From: Nitrospirota bacterium
GTDB lineage: Bacteria > Nitrospirota > Thermodesulfovibrionia > Thermodesulfovibrionales > JdFR-88
Assembly: GCA_021813765.1 (NCBI GenBank)
Contig: JAKAJM010000011.1
Span: forward strand, 1-49,751
Reading direction: 5' to 3'
DNA: 49,751 nt
Shown here: in pieces, positions 32,856-38,965 of the stretch
Layout of the letters: each line of letters opens with the position of its first letter
Position numbering within the stretch: position 1 is the first letter of the stretch
Made by a program: the position numbers and the translations under genes
The notes under the pieces: generated by a model
Told to the model about the DNA's origin: nothing
Seen by the model: only the letters and a program-made list of their open reading frames with translations
The model's database searches: none

Positions 32856-34244
32856 CTAATGTATCATTATGTTATCGCTTGCAGGCACCGAAAGGCCCGG
32901 CAATATGCCCGCTGGTGCTCCAAAACCGCTTGAGCTTACCGGGATCACAAGCAGAGCGCCGTTTGTATGGTCGCAAACCACGACATATTTCCCGTCAATA
33001 GTAAATCCGAGCGTTGTTATCTGGCCCAATGTCACGCTTGTGTCGCTGATGCTGTAGGACGGAGCGTAGAGCTGTCCCACCTGCGAAAGCGCTCCGGAAG
33101 CAACCCCCGAAAACATGAGGAGCCCATTGTCTGTGCCGACCACAGCCAGAGTGCCGTCTGGTGAAACCGCCACGGTATTGACTGTGTAGTCCACGCTTGT
33201 GGAATTTGACAGTACCGGGGTGCCGGGCAGTCCGGTCAGTAGATTCACAGTGCCGCTTGTGCTATTTACAATATTAGTGATGACCACGGCACGGCTTGAA
33301 TCTATGGGGCTGATGGCCATGCCGCCTCTGCCGTCAAACTCAGCACTCGAAGTGCCAAGGCTGGGGATGTTTGCGGTCTGATTAAAGTCGCCGGGCTGAG
33401 GAGTACTGGAAGCGATGGAATAGACGGTAAGTCCGTTTGCGCCGCGCGCCAGAAGCACCTTGTCATCATTGGAGATGACGACGGCATTGCGGTAGTCCGG
33501 AATTCCGATGCCGCCCACTATCTGAGGGGTTCCGGAAAGAATGCCGGTAACCAGAACAAGATAGGTGTTATTGTCGAGAGAAACGACCGCCTCATCCCCG
33601 TTGCTGAGAATGGCTACCGAATCGCCGTCTACGCCATAGTTCGTGTTAAGCGTGTTGGCTGCAGACACCGTGCCGTTTTGTACCGAAAAATAATAAAGCT
33701 TATTGTTATAACCATCCATCAGGACACCCTCGGACCCGTCTGGAGTGAGCGCCGCGCCATCAAAATCATTTTCCCCGGAATAGCTTATTGAAGACATTGA
33801 CGGTGTAGACAGCACATTGCCGTTTGAATCATAAATATGCACGATCTGAAGGATGCTGGGAGAGTTTGTGATGGATTGTGCATCATCAGATGGATCGCTG
33901 GGAATAAGGACGAGTCCCTGGTCCCCCACGGAACCGCTGCTTTGCCCGGAAGATGTGGTGCTTCCGGATGTGCCTCCAGATGTGCCTCCAGATGTTTGGG
34001 ATGTAGGAATAAATGGATTGCTAGGGGTGCTGGTAACAGATCCTGAATTGCTGCTGGATGCTCCCGATGCTCCCGATGCTCCCGATGCTCCCGATGCTCC
34101 CGATGCTCCCGATGCTCCCGATGCTCCCGATGCTCCCGATGCTCCGGTTGATCCACTACCGCCCGAGCCCCCACCGCAGCCTGTAAAGCCAATGGCAAAA
34201 ATCATGCAAAAAGCCGGTATTAATATCTTTTTTAAGACTTTCAT
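32856..34244 (-). CDS. Lipoprotein with (Gly-Ala-Ser)n tract and beta-propeller
   Basis: ATG 34244 is fixed by AAGGAGGGG eight bases upstream and by the lipoprotein signal that follows (MKVLKKILIPAFCMIFAIGF then TGC lipobox); the protein has 462 residues. After the Cys come GGGSGGSGS and nine or more Gly-Ala-Ser triplets, then a Ser/Thr/Gly-rich linker to about residue 105. The remaining part has five to seven repeats with strands such as SPDGTLAVVGTDNGLLMFSG and TIDGKYVVVCDHTNGALLVI, typical of YVTN-like propellers. It is probably an outer-membrane-anchored surface protein whose propeller is held away on a flexible stalk. The ligand is unknown. Confidence 0.78.
   Translation of the reverse strand: MKVLKKILIPAFCMIFAIGFTGCGGGSGGSGSTGASGASGASGASGASGASGASGASGASGASSSNSGSVTSTPSNPFIPTSQTSGGTSGGTSGSTTSSGQSSGSVGDQGLVLIPSDPSDDAQSITNSPSILQIVHIYDSNGNVLSTPSMSSISYSGENDFDGAALTPDGSEGVLMDGYNNKLYYFSVQNGTVSAANTLNTNYGVDGDSVAILSNGDEAVVSLDNNTYLVLVTGILSGTPQIVGGIGIPDYRNAVVISNDDKVLLARGANGLTVYSIASSTPQPGDFNQTANIPSLGTSSAEFDGRGGMAISPIDSSRAVVITNIVNSTSGTVNLLTGLPGTPVLSNSTSVDYTVNTVAVSPDGTLAVVGTDNGLLMFSGVASGALSQVGQLYAPSYSISDTSVTLGQITTLGFTIDGKYVVVCDHTNGALLVIPVSSSGFGAPAGILPGLSVPASDNIMIH
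34057..34145. repeat. 9-bp tandem repeat coding for Gly-Ala-Ser
   Basis: Nine perfect head-to-tail copies of GATGCTCCC (plus strand) are followed by one near-complete copy. The unit is a multiple of three, so slippage would lengthen or shorten the Gly-Ala-Ser stalk without breaking the lipoprotein frame. The perfect identity of the units indicates recent expansion. Confidence 0.9.
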
Positions 34245-34655
34245 AATACCCCTCCTTAGGATGTAGTTATCTTTTGAACTGCTCCGGCACAGCAAAAATT
34301 TTATTACGCGCTTTTTTTTGTAACCTTCTTGCATTTGGAACAAAGGTGTGCCATTTCTGATTTAGCAAGCAATATACCTGGCCTGTTTTCGAGAGATGCA
34401 TTTATCGGAAGGGCACACATAAGTAATTCAATAAAACGGACAGGCATGCATAAGAGTCTGAAAAAATTCATATTTTCAATTAAAGCCTGCCGCCGCATTT
34501 TGGCTTTCACTGCCAGGGGAAAAAAAGTTTGTTATAAGGTTTGTCTGTATAGAATGGAAACAATACCTGTTTACTTTTAATACAGGCCTGAATGTTAAAT
34601 ATAGAAAAGGGGCGGCATCAAAAAGGCGCCGCCCCTTTTACAGTTCAACAGGCGT
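34245..34655. other. 411-base gap between surface-protein genes
   Basis: This gap contains the Shine-Dalgarno site of the GAS lipoprotein gene (34250-34258) and the terminator at 34605-34639. A near-miss sigma-54 motif (TGGCAC, minus strand, about 34360-34345) is one base short in spacing. No gene, riboswitch or strong sigma-70 promoter was recognised. Confidence 0.5.
34605..34639 (-). terminator. Strong intrinsic terminator of the beta-helix gene
   Basis: AAAAGGGGCGGC (34605-34616) and GCCGCCCCTTTT (34628-34639) are perfectly complementary over 12 bp with an 11-base loop, starting 16 bases after the stop codon of the beta-helix gene. The A and T ends make it able to act on both strands. Confidence 0.88.
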
Positions 34656-36605
34656 CTAGTTAGTCTGGAAGCTGCCTGTCTGGCTTTGCACGGTATTTCC
34701 GGCGTTATCCTGTGCGACCACCTTCCAATAATATGTGGTCTTGCTGGACAACCCGGAGACCGTATAGCTCAATGCACCCGTACTGGGGCTTACGCTTGAA
34801 GCAGGGGAAGAAGACGAGGTCTGCGTGCCGGCGCCCCCTCCACCGCATGATGCCAAAAGCCCGGCAGCCATAACGCCGGCCAGAAGGAGCATGAGCAGCC
34901 TGCGCCTGCGTCTGATGCCCCCGGGGACGACAAGCCCGAACATAAACAGCGCGGCCGCGCCGCCACCCATCGCGTACATGCTGTTTTGCGCGGATGCCAC
35001 CTGTATGGGGCTTGCATCCGAGAAGTCCGGTTTTTTACCGACGTAGAGCGTATACGTAACGGGAGCCGAGTCCTTGGAGGGGCTCCATTGGAACGTGACA
35101 GTGGTGCTGACTGTCTGCCCTTGCGATGGCGTCAGCAACTGGGGCGCCGTTACCTGCCCGGATGAGGTAGTTGATGCTGGTGCGGTTGTTGCAGTGGAAG
35201 CGTTGCTGATTGCAGGTGTCGAACCATATGATGAAGTGGTTGAGGTGGAACCTGTGGTTGTTGAAGTGGAGGCCGTTCCGGAAGTTGACGTTGCCCCCGC
35301 TGTCGATGAGGTCCCTGAAATCATCGATGTTGTTCCTGTAGTTGACGTATAAGTTGTTGTCGTGCCGGTTGTCGGAGTGGATGTTGTTGATGTGGTTGTC
35401 GAAGTCGAAGTCCCGCCCGAGCCAGATGTGGACGATGTTGAGCCTGAGGTTGAAGTCGATGTAGAGATCGATCCTGATGTTGAAGTTGAGGTTGAAGTTG
35501 AGGTTGAAAATTCATATGCCCCGATATCGGGAGGGTTTGCCAGGGGGTTTCCGTTTGCATCATATGTTCTGCCGGACCACGCTGTGCCGGTGCCTATGGC
35601 CGGAGATGAAGATTGCAGGTAAAAATCAAGGGCAGCCGCGTCTGCAAATATTGAAGACGGGCTGGCGTTCAATATGTTTCCTGTCCCCGAGGCATCGGCA
35701 CCCATGGTAGAGGCTGTGGTCAGGTTATAACTTGCAGTAAAGCTTTGGCCCGAGGGATATGAAGCCGCGCCCCCTCCCGGCATATAAAAAATGTTGTCCT
35801 CCACCAGCGCGTTTGTCATGGGCATATAAAGACCAAGCTGCCCTGTATTGTTAGGGTTTGTGGAGGCGAAAGTATTGCCTATTATATAAAGTCCTGTAAC
35901 AGTTGGGTTAGCATGAGAATTATCATATATTTGAATATCCCACCCTCTATCGTTATCATAGGTGACATTGTTTATAACCGTAAGGTTAGAGAATGCACCA
36001 GTAGAACCCGCTTGCCCCTCAAAATCTATTCCATGATCGGCAGAATATCCGTCGCTGCCACCACCTGAATCATGCACAACATTACTATCTACAATTATGT
36101 TAGATGCAAAATCAAAATCTATACCAGCGCATCCATTATTGCCGGTACCGTTTGCACCTACTGGGCCAATGTTATTGCCATAGATGGTAATATCATGAAT
36201 TCCGTCCCTTCCAACAATGCCATCATATGCGATATTTTGCATCCTGAAATTCATTATATTTATGTAACTGGCACTAATAGCCACTGCATAGGAACCACCA
36301 CCTGCATCAATAACAGCACCCCATTTATTTTGTGACTCGAAAGTTATAGGAGCACCGGACGAACCGCTGCGGCTTATGGTAAACGGAGAATAAGTACCGT
36401 TCTCTATAATGACCGAATCACCAGGATTCACAATGCTAGCTGCATAAGATGGCGTACGAAAAGGAGAACTCTGAGAACCGTTGTTGTTGTCGCTTCCCGA
36501 GGTGGAAACATAGTAGGTGGCGGCATTTGCCTCTCCAATAAAGGAGGAAATGCCTAAAACCACTACTGCCAAAAGGAAAATAGGGAGGAAAAAACTCTTC
36601 TTCAT
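34656..36605 (-). CDS. Secreted beta-helix / Ser-Thr-rich / FN3 protein under riboswitch control
   Basis: ATG 36605 has AGAGAGG seven bases upstream and gives 649 residues. The signal peptide (KKSFFLPIFLLAVVVLGISS, cleavage near GEANA) is followed by TYYVSTSGSDNNNGS and right-handed parallel beta-helix repeats to about residue 370 (IYGNNIGPVG, IIVDSNVVHDSG, LYIIGNTFAS). A Ser/Thr-rich linker of about 140 residues follows, then an FN3-like domain (VTFQWSPSKDSAPVTYTLYV ... LSSKTTYYWKVVAQDNAG). This FN3 is interrupted by a hydrophobic helix, RRRRR, a second helix and LLASCGGGG (Cys587). Beta-helix folds are typical of polysaccharide lyases and epimerases, but no catalytic set is recognised. A c-di-GMP riboswitch precedes the gene and a strong terminator follows it. 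The N-terminus is paralogous to the protein at 41776-42885. Confidence 0.8.
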   Translation of the reverse strand: MKKSFFLPIFLLAVVVLGISSFIGEANAATYYVSTSGSDNNNGSQSSPFRTPSYAASIVNPGDSVIIENGTYSPFTISRSGSSGAPITFESQNKWGAVIDAGGGSYAVAISASYINIMNFRMQNIAYDGIVGRDGIHDITIYGNNIGPVGANGTGNNGCAGIDFDFASNIIVDSNVVHDSGGGSDGYSADHGIDFEGQAGSTGAFSNLTVINNVTYDNDRGWDIQIYDNSHANPTVTGLYIIGNTFASTNPNNTGQLGLYMPMTNALVEDNIFYMPGGGAASYPSGQSFTASYNLTTASTMGADASGTGNILNASPSSIFADAAALDFYLQSSSPAIGTGTAWSGRTYDANGNPLANPPDIGAYEFSTSTSTSTSTSGSISTSTSTSGSTSSTSGSGGTSTSTTTSTTSTPTTGTTTTYTSTTGTTSMISGTSSTAGATSTSGTASTSTTTGSTSTTSSYGSTPAISNASTATTAPASTTSSGQVTAPQLLTPSQGQTVSTTVTFQWSPSKDSAPVTYTLYVGKKPDFSDASPIQVASAQNSMYAMGGGAAALFMFGLVVPGGIRRRRRLLMLLLAGVMAAGLLASCGGGGAGTQTSSSSPASSVSPSTGALSYTVSGLSSKTTYYWKVVAQDNAGNTVQSQTGSFQTN

Positions 36606-36641
36606 CTGTGAACCTCTCTTTGCTATTTGAAGATTTGAAAC

Positions 36642-36678
36642 AAAAAAGGCCTGTTTCCCTCGAAAGGGAAACAGGCCT
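36642..36678 (-). terminator. Riboswitch-linked intrinsic terminator
   Basis: A perfect 14-bp stem (36647-36660 with 36665-36678) and a 4-base loop are followed on the minus strand by TTTTTT (36647-36642). It lies between the aptamer and the ribosome site of the beta-helix gene, 37 bases before the start codon, so it can stop transcription ahead of that gene. Confidence 0.92.
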
Positions 36679-36721
36679 AATCCATCCATACCGAGATAAA
36701 ACTCAGGCAGGTAAGCACTGT

Positions 36722-36806
36722 TTCTTCGGCAGCCCGGCTGGCCTTTTCAAGGCCCCGCGGCTTTGTGCCCCCTGGTCGCCCAAGGTTTACCTTTTCGGAA
36801 ACGTCG
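36722..36806 (-). ncRNA. Cyclic di-GMP-I riboswitch (GEMM-I) aptamer
   Basis: Read on the minus strand, the element matches the GEMM-I layout: GGTAAACC, a first hairpin CCTTGG-GCGA-CCAGGG with a GNRA tetraloop, the conserved CACAAAGCC joint, a second stem GGGGCCTT-GAAA-AGGCC, and the closing CAGCCGGGCTGCCGAA. The outer helix pairs GGTA with TGCC and extends through GTTTC/GAAAC. Between aptamer and terminator, TTACCT (minus strand, 36714-36709) is complementary to AGGTAA of the aptamer's first strand, giving an alternative fold. This class binds c-di-GMP. Its position directly before the terminator and the beta-helix gene indicates transcription attenuation; whether ligand turns the gene on or off is not decided here. 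Confidence 0.85.
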
Positions 36807-37136
36807 TACAGCGGAGAAAAAACTCAAAGATCTACGCCTTAAGGCACTAATATTTTAAAATTAAAAACTTTTAAAAAAAGTAACAGATATCACATTGATA
36901 AGCTTTTCAGGGGAAATCACGGGGAATCAAAGAAATAAAAGGACGTATGGGACTTGGCTCGAAAAATCCAGGAGGGAACGGGTAATGACAAGAGAGCAAA
37001 AAATACCGCAAAGGCAGAAATGGCCGCAGTTCAGGCTGCAAGGCACATGTTACGGCCCGGCTTTTTTTAAGAGGTCTTAATGGAAATTAGAAAGGTACGC
37101 GCTGAGGTGAGGATAGATGTGCTTGGTGGGACTGTC
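36807..37136. other. 330-base gap upstream of the riboswitch
   Basis: This region separates the ExoA-like gene stop from the riboswitch and should contain the riboswitch promoter on the minus strand. AT-rich stretches around 36840-36880 could provide -10/-35 elements, but no convincing pair was singled out. A 61-codon plus-strand frame has no recognisable features and is not called. Confidence 0.45.
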
Positions 37137-38177
37137 TTATCTTGTAAGCGGAGCGTCCAGGATCTTTTTCTTTTTATCTTTTTTTAGCAGCACAAAATCA
37201 ATAATGCCCTTCAAATATCCCAGACCGTAACTGAAATGGATAGTGTTAAAAACAACAAAGAATGGACCCAGGTAAACCATTCCGTGCCTTGACGAAAGCA
37301 TGAACGAGAATGCCGCACTGCTTGCCTCGTAAGCCGCCAAAATAAAAAGGGACAGATAAATCATTTTTGGCGTTATAAGGCCAAGCGCCGTCCACAAAAA
37401 AAGATTTCCAACGAACAGGGCCGGGATCATTTGCCTCCAGGTAAGGAACGCGCCTATTTTTTGCGCAACTTTAACTTTGAAATAACCATATTGGAAATGC
37501 TGTCTCCAAAGCTTCTTTAAAGAGGGCCTCAGATGCAAATGAGATTTTATTTCCGGGGAAAAAAATATTTTCCCGCCGCGTTTCAGAAGCCTGTAGTTGA
37601 ATTCTTCGTCCTGGTCCCGCAGCAATTCTTCATCTATCATTCCAATCTTGTTGAAAACATCTTTTTTGTAGACACAATACGGAAGGGTATCAGACACAAG
37701 TCCCGGCTTTTCCCTGTTCCTGTATCTCCTCCCTCCAGCCCCAAAAAATGAATCGGCTGCGATAGGGATGCTCCTGGCAAAGATTTTCTCACCGTCATTG
37801 ATTGTGTTCAGCCTGCCGCCAACCGCATCAGCGCCTGTTTCCTTCAGTGCCGAAACGCTTTTTGAGAGAAAACCACTATCCAGCACTGCATGCGAGTTTA
37901 TTATCGTGATAAGTTCTCCGGCGGAATTTTTTATGCCCGTGTTCATTGCTGCCGGAGTGACCCTTTTTTTGTTATCCAGGACCTTGATGAACCCGTATTT
38001 TTTCGAATAGTCATTCAGGATGCGTTTGGTTGCGTCAGTGCTCATTCCGTCAACCACCAGGACCTCCATCCTGTCTGTGGGGTACTTATTTGCGATTATC
38101 GAGTCCAGACAGTTTGCGATGTGCTTTTCCTCATTTCTGCAAGGTATTATTACTGAGATGAATGGTAATTTTTCCAC
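37137..38177 (-). CDS. ExoA-like family 2 glycosyltransferase
   Basis: This 346-residue GT2 enzyme has ISVIIPCRNEEKHIANCLDS, VLVVDGMSTDATKRI, the block PAAMNTGIKNSAGELI, RLLRDQDEEFNYRLLKRGG-type sequence (ELLRDQDEEFNYRLLKRGG) and RPSLKKLWRQHFQYGYFKV. C-terminal hydrophobic helices (about residues 250-330) place it at the membrane. This is the succinoglycan ExoA pattern, a beta-1,3-glucosyltransferase in rhizobia; the sugar here may differ. The start is GTG 38177 with GGGAGC about seven bases upstream. It follows the PPTase gene after 62 bases. Confidence 0.9.
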   Translation of the reverse strand: MEKLPFISVIIPCRNEEKHIANCLDSIIANKYPTDRMEVLVVDGMSTDATKRILNDYSKKYGFIKVLDNKKRVTPAAMNTGIKNSAGELITIINSHAVLDSGFLSKSVSALKETGADAVGGRLNTINDGEKIFARSIPIAADSFFGAGGRRYRNREKPGLVSDTLPYCVYKKDVFNKIGMIDEELLRDQDEEFNYRLLKRGGKIFFSPEIKSHLHLRPSLKKLWRQHFQYGYFKVKVAQKIGAFLTWRQMIPALFVGNLFLWTALGLITPKMIYLSLFILAAYEASSAAFSFMLSSRHGMVYLGPFFVVFNTIHFSYGLGYLKGIIDFVLLKKDKKKKILDAPLTR

Positions 38178-38239
38178 CGCAGCGCTCCCGGATAATTTTT
38201 TATTTTTTTGTTTTTAGCATTTTTTTTAAGAATGCTCAA

Positions 38240-38965
38240 TCAGATTACGTCCATCCATTGCAAGAACTTAAAAGATGGCTCAGGACCCTCAACTGCAAGA
38301 CAAGCAGCATATCCCCTTCCTACGCTTATGCCGGTAAAAGACCACCGTCCCTTCACGTTTGTTTCCAGCAGGTCGCGGCGCCCGGCAAACCCGGTGCCGA
38401 TAGCCTTCAGATATGCCTCGTTTCGAGTCCAAGCCCTGAAAAAGGCCTTCTTCCTGATGTAACCCGGGGCCGGTTTAAGGCTCATGCCTTCTTCGGTCAT
38501 TAAGAATTGTCCTGCAATTTCGGCAATTGAAGGGGCGGAAGAAATGTATTCTATATCTACGCCTACTTTACGGTTCCGGGCAAATGCAAAAACCGCAAGG
38601 TCTTTTGAATGGGACACGTTGAAGCTGATCGTTTTTTCATTTGCTAGCTCAGGCTTTCCAAAGAGTCCGTATCTGAACCTCACTTTCCGCGGCTCCTCAT
38701 TTAAATATCTCCCAATGATGGCCCTGAGTGTCCCGCGGGCGGCAATAAAATTGGCGCTGTCCCGCTGAAAACGGAAGCAGCCTGCTCTTTGCAATTCATC
38801 TGATGACAGAGTTTGCCGCAGCATTTCCGTTTGCTCAGCAGGCATTTGCAGGCTGGAGCGCCATACGTGCACTTCATCTTTTTTCCACTCGGGAAAGGAG
38901 GAAAAAAAAGACCATACGGGGAAAAGCTCCTTTTCAGAAGCAGGCACTGGCTGCATCAAGGTCAT
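38240..38965 (-). CDS. Sfp-type 4'-phosphopantetheinyl transferase
   Basis: The enzyme has about 241 residues, typical for Sfp-type PPTases. Signature residues are present: SFNVSHSKDLAVFAF, VGVDIEYI (Mg-binding Asp/Glu) and AFFRAWTRNEAYLKAIGTGF (the W-(T/S)-x-x-E-A-x-x-K motif). It transfers phosphopantetheine from CoA to a carrier-domain serine, most likely Ser575 of the adjacent A-T-TE protein. The frame is open to 39088 inside the NRPS-like gene; starts at 38965 or 38956 give normal length, overlapping that gene by about 30 bases and implying co-translation. Confidence 0.92.
   Translation of the reverse strand: MTLMQPVPASEKELFPVWSFFSSFPEWKKDEVHVWRSSLQMPAEQTEMLRQTLSSDELQRAGCFRFQRDSANFIAARGTLRAIIGRYLNEEPRKVRFRYGLFGKPELANEKTISFNVSHSKDLAVFAFARNRKVGVDIEYISSAPSIAEIAGQFLMTEEGMSLKPAPGYIRKKAFFRAWTRNEAYLKAIGTGFAGRRDLLETNVKGRWSFTGISVGRGYAACLAVEGPEPSFKFLQWMDVI

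Noticed and set aside
34057-34145. Possible CRISPR array
   Set aside because: The repeats are directly adjacent 9-mers inside a coding frame with no spacers.
33853-34266. Plus-strand frame with an Asp-Ala-Pro repeat, and a third frame with Arg-Glu-His repeats
   Set aside because: These are other-frame readings of the 9-bp array inside the lipoprotein gene; the minus-strand gene has the ribosome site, lipobox and propeller.
34345-34362. Minus-strand TGGCAC followed by TTGTT, a sigma-54-like motif upstream of the GAS lipoprotein
   Set aside because: The -24/-12 spacing is one base short and the GC of the -12 element is missing; sigma-54 spacing is strict.
35074-35622. Plus-strand frames rich in Val-Glu-Val-Asp repeats
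   Set aside because: Antisense reading of the Ser/Thr-rich linker of the beta-helix protein; no start signal or domain.
31118-36605. PEP-CTERM, LPXTG or other C-terminal sorting tails on the secreted proteins
   Set aside because: None of the three proteins ends in a VPEP-helix-Arg or LPXTG-type tail; the only helix-Arg signal is the internal FN3 insertion.
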